A stretch of 64,000 bases of DNA from Acidilutibacter cellobiosedens (lineage in GTDB: Bacteria; Bacillota; Clostridia; Tissierellales; Acidilutibacteraceae): assembly GCF_004103715.1 (NCBI RefSeq), contig NZ_CP035282.1, positions 2,842,673 to 2,906,672 of the forward strand, in the 5' to 3' direction. Numbering within the stretch: position 1 is the stretch's first letter; each line of letters starts with the position of its first letter. The position numbers and the translations under genes were made by a program. Shown here in pieces: positions 39,168-46,651 of this stretch. Below the pieces are notes generated by a model. That model made no database searches. It saw only the letters and a list, made by a program, of their open reading frames with translations, and had not been told where the DNA came from.

Positions 39168-40121
39168 CTAATACCTCCTTTTGTTAAAAAAATCACACAA
39201 TTCGTTATATTCCTCTATATTACTGACATTATAAGCATTTACCTCTACATTTTCATACTTTGCTATTCTCTTTACAAAGCCTGTCAAGCTTTTCCCAGGT
39301 CCCATCTCTACAAAAGTATCTGTTCCTTCTTTTAACATAAAAGATATGGTATCAGTCCACAAAACCGGACTGCTTACCTGTTTTATAAGATTTGGAATTA
39401 TAGATTCTCTTTTAACAGGTTTTGCATCCACATTAGCAATGACTTCTTTTTTCAATGGGAAAATATCTATATTTTTTAATTCATCTTTTAACTTTTCTCC
39501 GGCAGGTTCCAGCAATTTGCAATGAAAAGGTGCACTTACACGCAAAATAACAGCTTTTTTAGCTCCAAGTTTTTTTGCCTTATCACACGCCACATTCAAA
39601 GGGCGAATTTCTCCCGAAATAACTATTTGTTCAGGACTGTTATAATTAGCTACTTCAACTACTCCATACTGCCTTGATTCTTCAATTGCTTTAAGAACAC
39701 CTTCTTTATCTAATCCCAATATTGCAGCCATGCCTCCCTTTCCTTCCGGAACTGCTTCCTGCATATACTTTCCTCTTTTTTTAACAACTTTTACTGCATC
39801 TGAGAAACTAATAGATTCGGCTTTTACTAAAGAAGAATATTCTCCTAAGCTTAAACCTGCTGTATAATCACAGTCAATCCCCATTTTCTCTACAGCTCTT
39901 AATATTGCAATGCTGGTTGTAAGAATAGCAGGTTGAGTATTTTCGGTTTTTTTTAATTCATCTTCGTCTCCCTCAAAACACAGAGAACTTAAACCCATAT
40001 TGAGAGATTCATCTGCCTCGTCAAAGACTTCCCTGGAAACAGAAAATCTTTCATAAAAATCTTTTCCCATTCCTACATATTGTGCTCCTTGCCCGGGAAA
40101 TATAAAAGCAGCTTTCCCCAT
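39168..40121 (-). CDS. fabD: malonyl-CoA:ACP transacylase
   Basis: The 317-residue protein has FPGQGAQYVGMG at the start, the active Ser in AGLSLGEYSSLV near residue 90, and His in SAPFHCKLL near 200. It loads malonyl onto acyl carrier protein. It lies 3 bases after fabK and its stop is next to the fabG start. Confidence 0.96.
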   Translation of the reverse strand: MGKAAFIFPGQGAQYVGMGKDFYERFSVSREVFDEADESLNMGLSSLCFEGDEDELKKTENTQPAILTTSIAILRAVEKMGIDCDYTAGLSLGEYSSLVKAESISFSDAVKVVKKRGKYMQEAVPEGKGGMAAILGLDKEGVLKAIEESRQYGVVEVANYNSPEQIVISGEIRPLNVACDKAKKLGAKKAVILRVSAPFHCKLLEPAGEKLKDELKNIDIFPLKKEVIANVDAKPVKRESIIPNLIKQVSSPVLWTDTISFMLKEGTDTFVEMGPGKSLTGFVKRIAKYENVEVNAYNVSNIEEYNELCDFFNKRRY

Positions 40122-40124
40122 CTT

Positions 40125-41075
40125 TTATTCCTCCCCATTTCTCTTTAATAACATATTTAGCTGTTCTTCAGCTTCTCTAACTATGTCTTCAATTATCCCT
40201 TGACATGGTTTTATATCATGTATCATTCCCGCTATTTGTCCGGCCATTAAAGAACCGTTTGGAATATCTCCATCAACCACTGCTTTTCTAAGTCTACCTA
40301 CGCCTAAATTTTCCAATTTTTCAAAGGGAACCCCTTCTTTTTCAAGTTTTAAATATTCCTTTGCAAATTTATTTTTCAATACTCTTACAGGATATCCTGT
40401 ACTTCTTCCCGTAACTATAGCATCTCTGTCCTTGGCTTTCAGTATTGCTTCTTTATAATTTTCATGGGTACTGCATTCTGTAGAACATACAAATCTTGTT
40501 CCCATTTGGATACCTTCGGCACCTAAACTTAAAGCTGCCAGAAATCCCCTTCCGTCAGCTATTCCTCCCGCCGCAATTACCGGAATATCTACTGCATCTA
40601 TTACTTGGGGAACAAGACACATAGTAGTCTGTTCTCCAATATGCCCACCTGCTTCCGTACCTTCCGCTATCAGTGCATCTACTCCCTCTTTTTCCAGCCT
40701 TTTAGCTAAAGCCACCGAAGGAACTACAGGTAAAACTTTTATTCCATATTCTTTAAATTTTCTTATATATTTTCCCGGATTTCCTGCTCCGGTGGTCACA
40801 ACAGGAACTCTTTCTTCACAAACCAATTCTATTATATCCTCGGCAGAAGGAGACATAAGCATTATATTAACTCCAAATGGCTTGTCCGTTATTTCCTTAG
40901 TTTTTCTTATCTCTTCACGAATTACATCCTTAGGTGCGTTCCCTGCCGCTATGATTCCAAGTCCTCCTCCGTTTGATACCGCTCCTGCTAAACTATGAGT
41001 AGCAACCCATGCCATTCCTCCCTGTATAATAGGATATTTTATATTTAAAATTTCACATACTCTCGTATTAAACAA
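40125..41075 (-). CDS. fabK: enoyl-ACP reductase II (FMN-dependent)
   Basis: The protein of about 316 residues is of the nitronate-monooxygenase-like TIM-barrel type: YPIIQGGMAWVA near the start, AEGTEAGGHIGEQTTM near 140 and AAGGIADGRGFLAALSLGAEGIQMGTRF near 170. It does the last reduction of each elongation cycle and replaces triclosan-sensitive FabI, none of which is seen here. The TTG at 41075 fits the ribosome site better than the GTG at 41084; this start is uncertain. Confidence 0.93.
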   Translation of the reverse strand: MFNTRVCEILNIKYPIIQGGMAWVATHSLAGAVSNGGGLGIIAAGNAPKDVIREEIRKTKEITDKPFGVNIMLMSPSAEDIIELVCEERVPVVTTGAGNPGKYIRKFKEYGIKVLPVVPSVALAKRLEKEGVDALIAEGTEAGGHIGEQTTMCLVPQVIDAVDIPVIAAGGIADGRGFLAALSLGAEGIQMGTRFVCSTECSTHENYKEAILKAKDRDAIVTGRSTGYPVRVLKNKFAKEYLKLEKEGVPFEKLENLGVGRLRKAVVDGDIPNGSLMAGQIAGMIHDIKPCQGIIEDIVREAEEQLNMLLKRNGEE

Positions 41076-41089
41076 AATAAACACCCCTT

Positions 41090-42085
41090 TTATTTAGACC
41101 ATTTTAAAATTACGGAAGCCCAAGTAAGTCCCGCTCCAAAAGCAACCAAAAGAACTATGTCATCCTTCTTAATTAATCCTTTGGATACAGCTTCATCAAT
41201 GGCTACAGGAATTGATGCGGAAGACATATTGCCATATTTATTTAAGTTTATAAACACCTTTTCTTTTGGTACCTTAAGTCTTTTGGCAACAGACTCTATA
41301 ATCCTTATATTAGCTTGATGAGGAATAAGAAAATCAATATCATCTAAGGACATTTCTGCATCATTTAACGTATCAAGAGCAACTTTTTCCATAGATCTCA
41401 CCGCAAATTTAAACACTTCTCCTCCATTCATATGTACTGTATGAAGTTTTTTCTGAACAGTTTCAATACTTGCGGGCATCCTTGAACCGCCTGCAGGCTG
41501 AGTCAAGAAATGGCCATTTGCTCCGTCTGCCCCTAAATTATAAGCAAGAATTCCCTTGCCTTCTTCACATCTTTGAAGAATACATGCTCCTGCTCCATCT
41601 CCAAAAAGAACACACGTACTTCTGTCAGTCCAATTAAGAACTCTTGAAAGTATTTCAGCTCCAATAACCAATACAGTTTTACAAGCTCCTGTCTTAATAA
41701 AATTTGAACCTATAGCAAGTCCATATAAAAATCCTGAACAACCTACAGAAATGTCAAAGGCAGCTGCATTTTTCAGCCCCAAATTTTTCTGGACTAAACA
41801 TGCCGTGGAAGGATATGCCATATCAGACGTAACTGTTGCTATAATTACAAGATCAACATCTTCAGGTTCAACACCCGCATCTTTCATTGCCTTTTGAGCG
41901 GCAAAAGTACACAAATCAGATGTTGCCATGCTTTTATCGGCGATTCTTCTCGATTCAATTCCAGTTCTTGTCCTTATCCATTCATCAGATGTATCCACCA
42001 TCTTTTCCAAATCAAAATTTGTAAGTGTCGTTTCAGGCACATAGCTTCCTACTCCCGAAATTCCAACGGGATACAAAGTATTCAA
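41090..42085 (-). CDS. fabH: beta-ketoacyl-ACP synthase III
   Basis: It starts fatty-acid synthesis by joining acyl-CoA and malonyl-ACP. Cys in DISVGCSGFLYGL near residue 117, His in FLIPHQANIRI near 255 and Asn in NLNKYGNMSSASIP near 285 form the triad. TTG 42085 is chosen, with GGAGG upstream. First gene of the operon; branched primers could come from the 2-oxoacid pathway at the end of the window. Confidence 0.96.
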   Translation of the reverse strand: MNTLYPVGISGVGSYVPETTLTNFDLEKMVDTSDEWIRTRTGIESRRIADKSMATSDLCTFAAQKAMKDAGVEPEDVDLVIIATVTSDMAYPSTACLVQKNLGLKNAAAFDISVGCSGFLYGLAIGSNFIKTGACKTVLVIGAEILSRVLNWTDRSTCVLFGDGAGACILQRCEEGKGILAYNLGADGANGHFLTQPAGGSRMPASIETVQKKLHTVHMNGGEVFKFAVRSMEKVALDTLNDAEMSLDDIDFLIPHQANIRIIESVAKRLKVPKEKVFINLNKYGNMSSASIPVAIDEAVSKGLIKKDDIVLLVAFGAGLTWASVILKWSK

Positions 42086-42271
42086 AATATGCACCTCCAA
42101 TTTATGTTTAATTTAAATATTTGAATTAAGATATATTTTATAATATAATTTAATTGTTAAGTTTACATATAAACCTTTAAAGGATATTATAGATATTTTA
42201 TATCAGTGGAGATATAATATCAATATTTTTCTTTCTCTTTTTCCAAAATATAGTATAATGAGGTGTTCTTA
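42086..42271. promoter_or_regulatory. divergent promoter region between fabH and fabZ
   Basis: TATAAT at about 42253-42258 sits before fabZ. Toward fabH the DNA is AT-rich with a dyad TTTAATTTAAATATTTGAATTAAG near 42107 that could be an operator for a fatty-acid regulator. It does not match the FapR consensus I know. Confidence 0.4.
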
Positions 42272-42703
42272 ATGAAAAATGTATTGAATGTAACTGAAAT
42301 AAAAAATATCATCCCTCACAGATATCCTTTTCTGCTTGTCGACAAAGTAGAAATAATAGAGGAGGGTGTGAAAGGAATTGGATATAAAAATATTACCATT
42401 AATGAATATTTTTTTCAAGGCCATTTTCCTGAATATCCTGTAATGCCCGGTGTACTCATAATAGAGGCAATGGCTCAAACAGGAGCTGTAGTTATATTAA
42501 GCCAAGAAAATTTTAAAGGAAAGACCCCGTTTCTTGCAGGATTAAATAAAGTTAAATTTAGAAAAAAAGTTGTCCCCGGAGATACACTATTAATGACAGT
42601 AGAAATTTCCAAACTGAGAGGATCAATAGGCGTAGGAAAGGGTAAAGCAGAAGTTGACGGGCAAATAGTTTGTGAAGCGGAATTTTTGTTTGCCATAGGA
42701 TAA
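42272..42703 (+). CDS. fabZ: 3-hydroxyacyl-ACP dehydratase
   Basis: The 143-residue hotdog-fold protein has [13 protein letters not shown] near residue 14 and [22 protein letters not shown], with His and Glu catalytic residues. The ATG at 42272 is used. It dehydrates hydroxyacyl-ACP. It is transcribed alone, divergently from the other fab genes. Confidence 0.96.
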   Translation: MKNVLNVTEIKNIIPHRYPFLLVDKVEIIEEGVKGIGYKNITINEYFFQGHFPEYPVMPGVLIIEAMAQTGAVVILSQENFKGKTPFLAGLNKVKFRKKVVPGDTLLMTVEISKLRGSIGVGKGKAEVDGQIVCEAEFLFAIG

Positions 42704-42713
42704 AAAAACTCCT

Positions 42714-42776
42714 ATTGAAACTCATTTTACGGAAAATCTACAGCAAGGAAATTATAATTTCCCTACGGATTATAAA
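42714..42776. repeat. interspersed intergenic repeat, copy 1
   Basis: The segment holds TGAAACTCATTTTACGGAAAATCTA and, later, CCCTACGGATTATAAAA, the two halves of the repeat family also at 51119, 52245, 55630 and 57683. It follows the fabZ stop. Confidence 0.55.
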
Positions 42777-42823
42777 ATCTCCTGCTTAGAGCTAAAGGCA
42801 AAGTTCTAAGCAGGAGATTTTTA
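42777..42823. terminator. bidirectional terminator between fabZ and nagA
   Basis: Stem TCTCCTGCTTAGA / TCTAAGCAGGAGA with T-rich flanks on both strands; the two genes converge here. Confidence 0.85.
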
Positions 42824-42838
42824 AAAATTTATCTTCTG

Positions 42839-43963
42839 TTATAAAATTATTTCTTGTCCGGATATAAAGGTTTTACGGACTTTAAAAGAACTGTCCACAA
42901 AATTAAAATCAGCGTCGAATCCTTTCTCAATTTTACCTTTTTTTATCTTCATATGTGTTCCGCAATTTGTAGAAGTCATTTTTACAGCATCAGGTATACC
43001 TAACCCTAATTTGACAATTATTGTTTTGAAATGATCCGCCACATCTCTTGTGCTGCCATACAGTACTCCGTTTTTTAGATAAATTGCTCCGTCCTTTATT
43101 ATATAATCTTCAGTTTCCCTGTCAGAAGAATCATGCCCAAACTTAATATCTCCATCAGATACTGCCATAATTTTGTCTGTCCCTTTTGATTTAATTAATA
43201 TTTTCATTGCTTCTTCGCTAACATGGACACAATCCATTATAAGTTCACAATATATATCATCACTAAGAATTGCCGCCCCCATGATGCCTGGTTCTCTATG
43301 TTCATACGCTCTCATTGCATTATACATATGAGTTACCTGAGTAGCCCCTTCTTCGATACCTCTCATGGCCTGTTTATAAGTTGCCATAGAATGACCCAAT
43401 GAAACTACTATTCCTGCTTCTGCAAATTTATTTATTGCCTCATAAGCTCCCTCTAATTCCGGAGATATTGTTATTATCTTTATAACATCAGCCCCTGCAT
43501 CAATTAATTCTTCTACTTCTTCGGGAGTTACTACCTGTCTAAGCTTTTTTTCATCCATAGCACCTTTTTTTTCTAAACTTAAGAATGGTCCTTCAAGATG
43601 AATTCCTAAAAAACAAGCTCCTAAATAATCGGAACCAAAAGCCTTTCTACATTCTTCAAACATCCTAAAATATTCTTGATTGCTTTCAGGTCCAATGGTC
43701 ACATAAAAACCGGTAACACCTCTACTGGCATAGTCAATCGCCATTTGCTTCAATTCATATGCATCATAGCCATTGGCTCCGTGGCAGTCAATAAATCCTG
43801 GGATTAAATAATAATTAGAAGCATCTATTATCTCATTATTTTTAGATTCTTTCTCCTTTAGTTGCCCCACATATTTAATAATACCATCTTCTATGAGGAC
43901 ATCATTATCCTTCGTCATTATACCATTAAAAGGTATTTGAGCATTTTTTATTATTTTCCTCAT
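42839..43963 (-). CDS. nagA: N-acetylglucosamine-6-phosphate deacetylase-like amidohydrolase
   Basis: The 374-residue protein has HLEGPFLS near residue 128 (metal-binding Glu), SLGHSMATY near 190, THMYNAMRAYEHREPG near 212 and AVSDGDIKFG near 270, all as in NagA. The first metal motif reads FIDCHGANGYDAYEL rather than DxHxHG, so metal use may resemble the single-metal enzymes. It lies downstream of a mannose-family PTS and would deacetylate the imported amino-sugar phosphate. No nagB is seen. Confidence 0.85.
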   Translation of the reverse strand: MRKIIKNAQIPFNGIMTKDNDVLIEDGIIKYVGQLKEKESKNNEIIDASNYYLIPGFIDCHGANGYDAYELKQMAIDYASRGVTGFYVTIGPESNQEYFRMFEECRKAFGSDYLGACFLGIHLEGPFLSLEKKGAMDEKKLRQVVTPEEVEELIDAGADVIKIITISPELEGAYEAINKFAEAGIVVSLGHSMATYKQAMRGIEEGATQVTHMYNAMRAYEHREPGIMGAAILSDDIYCELIMDCVHVSEEAMKILIKSKGTDKIMAVSDGDIKFGHDSSDRETEDYIIKDGAIYLKNGVLYGSTRDVADHFKTIIVKLGLGIPDAVKMTSTNCGTHMKIKKGKIEKGFDADFNFVDSSFKVRKTFISGQEIIL

Positions 43964-44008
43964 ATTATTTAGGCTTCACTCCTTTTTATAAAATTTTGGT
44001 TTGCTGCT

Positions 44009-44431
44009 TTAATTAAGGTTGTTAATGTTCCTGCTTTTTTCTGCGATTGATTTTTTGTCAAAAACCTGAACAGCGTTCTTCCCTACATTTGTTATCTGCT
44101 CGACTAATTCTTTTAACGGCATTACTTCTCTTTTAATAATCGATTCTATTATCATCGAAATATTGGTTCCGGTTACAACATATACATTGTCATATTTCAT
44201 GCCTAAAATAGTAGATATCCTAAATGGAGTACCGCCGATAATATCCGTAAATATTAATGTACCTTCCTTTGAGCTTTTAATAATATCTTCTATTTTGTTT
44301 GAATATATCTCTAAATCTATATTATTAAATTCAACTTTTATAATATCTTTCTGAATACCCATTATAAAATTTATTCCGTCCAACATTCCATCGGAAAATC
44401 TGCCATGACCTGTAATTATCAGTTTTACCAT
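44009..44431 (-). CDS. PTS mannose-family EIIA component
   Basis: The 140-residue protein has the phosphorylated His in LIITGHGRFSDG near residue 9 and the fold of EIIA-Man (LIFTDIIGGTPFRIS near 59). It passes phosphate from HPr to EIIB. Fourth gene of the EIIB-C-D-A set. Confidence 0.93.
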   Translation of the reverse strand: MVKLIITGHGRFSDGMLDGINFIMGIQKDIIKVEFNNIDLEIYSNKIEDIIKSSKEGTLIFTDIIGGTPFRISTILGMKYDNVYVVTGTNISMIIESIIKREVMPLKELVEQITNVGKNAVQVFDKKSIAEKSRNINNLN

Positions 44432-44462
44432 TATATATCTCCATTCTATAGTCCCTTATTTT

Positions 44463-45269
44463 CTAAAAAATTCCAAAGTACTTAGTAACTATTCCAAACA
44501 CTATAATAATTCCAAATATATAAGACGGCTTTAATCCTTTTTTCAGAAGCCAATAAACTAAAAAAGTAAAAGCCAATGGAATCATATTAGGCATAATTTT
44601 ATCCAAAACATCTTCCTGCAATTTTATTGATACTTTACCTGCGTTTATCACAAGAGGTGTACTCATGCTTACATATGAAGCAATCAACGCTCCCAGTACT
44701 GTAAGACCAACAATGGAAGCCAATTTAGAAAGTTGCTTTGTCCCAGTTCTAAGCTTCGACAACGCACTTAATCCTTTTCTATAACCGTATCCTATTCCTC
44801 CAAATTGGAGTACAAAATGCAGTACATTAAACAAAACAAGGGATAATATTGGCCCCGCAATATTACCTTGTATAGCAAGAGAAGCTCCTAACCCTTGACA
44901 AATGGGAAATATCGTAAGCCATATAAGAGCATCTCCTATTCCTGCAAAAGGTCCCATTAGAGCATACTTAACGCCTCGTATGGCTTCCCTGTCTTCACCC
45001 TTTTCTTCCATAGCTGCTATAACACCCGCAACAGGAGTAACCACAAAGGGATTTATATTAAAGAACTCTAAATGATCCTTCAATGCGGATTTTAATTTCT
45101 CCGGGTTGTTTTTATAAATTTTCCTTAGAGCCGGCATTAAAATATATTCCCATCCTCCCGCCTGCATTCTTTCAAAAGAAAAAGAGGATTGAAGGAAAAA
45201 AGATCTCCATGCCATATTATTTAAATCTTTTTTTGTTAATAAACCTTTTTCATTATTAGATTCCGTCAT
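44463..45269 (-). CDS. PTS mannose-family EIID component
   Basis: The integral membrane protein has MQAGGWEYILMPAL near residue 30, a GVKYALMGPFAGIGDALIW loop near 115, and several C-terminal hydrophobic segments. ATG 45269 with AAGGGGG is preferred; the gene overlaps EIIC by 14 bases. Together with EIIC it forms the sugar channel. Confidence 0.93.
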   Translation of the reverse strand: MTESNNEKGLLTKKDLNNMAWRSFFLQSSFSFERMQAGGWEYILMPALRKIYKNNPEKLKSALKDHLEFFNINPFVVTPVAGVIAAMEEKGEDREAIRGVKYALMGPFAGIGDALIWLTIFPICQGLGASLAIQGNIAGPILSLVLFNVLHFVLQFGGIGYGYRKGLSALSKLRTGTKQLSKLASIVGLTVLGALIASYVSMSTPLVINAGKVSIKLQEDVLDKIMPNMIPLAFTFLVYWLLKKGLKPSYIFGIIIVFGIVTKYFGIF

Positions 45270-46023
45270 TTGAAATAACCCCCTTATCTCCATCATCATC
45301 CGATCTTCCGTTATAGTAAGTATAAGCCGCTATTATAACCGCTATAATTGCAACACCTATTATAGATAATTTAAAATAAGTTACCAGCACAAATCCCAGA
45401 AACATAAAATAAACCAAATCCCTTTTCAGCATTATTTTAAGCAATATGGCAAAACCTACGGCCGGCATCATTCCTCCGGCTACCTGAAGACCATCAAGGA
45501 TTACGGCAGGTATGGAATCGATCACCGCCTTAGCTGTACTTGCCCCAAAATATAAAGGCAAAAAAGCAATTAAGAAAAAGAAAGTAAACATTGGAATCAT
45601 TCCGGCAAGGTTCATTAGTTCTATACCTTTCGTATCGCCTTTTTCAGCATATTTATCAGCTTTATGAATAAATCCGGCATTTGCGGTATATATTAAATTG
45701 CTGATGGCCTGAACGGCTATAGAAAATGGTACAGCTATTCCGATTGCAACTTTAGCATCAACATTCGTCAGTATTGCAAAGGAAGTTCCCAATATTCCTC
45801 CAATGACACTGTTTGGAGGCTGCGCTCCTCCTATTGCCATTACTCCCAGGAATACCAATTCCAAAGTACCCCCAACAATTAATCCTTTTTGAACATCCCC
45901 AAGAATCAGCCCAATTATTGCCCCAGTCGCAAGAGGCCTATAAATCTGTAGATTACCATTATCACTATCCAAACCGCATATCCCCGAATATATGGATATT
46001 AACAGTACTTTTAATAACATCAT
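45256..46023 (-). CDS. PTS mannose-family EIIC component
   Basis: The 255-residue membrane protein has LIVGGTLELVFLGVMAIGGAQPPNSVIGG near residue 50, the conserved EIIC-Man core, and about seven hydrophobic segments. It overlaps EIIB by 4 bases. Confidence 0.93.
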   Translation of the reverse strand: MMLLKVLLISIYSGICGLDSDNGNLQIYRPLATGAIIGLILGDVQKGLIVGGTLELVFLGVMAIGGAQPPNSVIGGILGTSFAILTNVDAKVAIGIAVPFSIAVQAISNLIYTANAGFIHKADKYAEKGDTKGIELMNLAGMIPMFTFFFLIAFLPLYFGASTAKAVIDSIPAVILDGLQVAGGMMPAVGFAILLKIMLKRDLVYFMFLGFVLVTYFKLSIIGVAIIAVIIAAYTYYNGRSDDDGDKGVISNDGI

Positions 46024-46502
46024 TCCGCCTCCTTTATTAATTTCATCATATCGGTTCCGTTTTCAGTCGGTACCCTTTTAGCTTCACATTTAATGCCCAT
46101 CTCTCCCAACTTTTTAAAAGCCTTGATATCTTCTTCATCAACTGAAATAGCAGAAGATATTTGTTTTTTACCTTCCTTGAAATGCATATTCCCGACATTT
46201 ACTTCTTTAATAGGAATACCTCCTTTAATAAGCTTAATAATGATGCTTACATCTCTTACTATTAAAAAAATATTTTGGTTCGGTCCCGCCTTTGGCAGTT
46301 TCTTAATAGCTTCTTCAATACTAAAATAACGAGTACCTACTCCGTGAGGAGCAGCCATATCCAGCAGCAGCTGCTGAGTCTTATCTCCACAAACCTTGTC
46401 GTCAACTACTACTATTAAATTAGCATTGACCTCCGAACACCAGGATACAGCAACCTGTCCGTGTATAAGCCTGTTATCAATTCTTGTCAATACAATTGGC
46501 AT
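46020..46502 (-). CDS. PTS mannose-family EIIB component
   Basis: The 160-residue protein has the phosphorylation site His in RIDNRLIHGQVAVSW near residue 14. It is the first gene of the PTS operon, downstream of a -24/-12 promoter. The likely cargo is an acetylated amino sugar, inferred from the linked nagA. Confidence 0.94.
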   Translation of the reverse strand: MPIVLTRIDNRLIHGQVAVSWCSEVNANLIVVVDDKVCGDKTQQLLLDMAAPHGVGTRYFSIEEAIKKLPKAGPNQNIFLIVRDVSIIIKLIKGGIPIKEVNVGNMHFKEGKKQISSAISVDEEDIKAFKKLGEMGIKCEAKRVPTENGTDMMKLIKEAE

Positions 46503-46533
46503 ATTTTCATCTCCTTTTGGTATTTATCTACCG

Positions 46534-46549
46534 CAAAATTCATACCAAC
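46534..46549 (-). promoter_or_regulatory. sigma-54 (-24/-12) promoter of the PTS operon
   Basis: TTGGTATGAATTTTGC on the minus strand has GG and GC exactly 10 bases apart. It lies about 30 bases before the EIIB start. The upstream gene encodes a sigma-54 activator. Confidence 0.8.
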
Positions 46550-46587
46550 CAGTGTAACATATAAATATAATAAAAAAACAAATAAAA

Positions 46588-46619
46588 AAAGGTGCCTCAA
46601 TTCAATATTAGACACCTTT
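46588..46619 (-). terminator. terminator between the levR-like gene and the PTS operon
   Basis: AAAGGTGTC / GGCACCTTT stem followed by TTTTTATTT on the minus strand. Confidence 0.75.
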
Positions 46620-46651
46620 AAACTGTAGTATTTCAATATTTACTCAACTTT

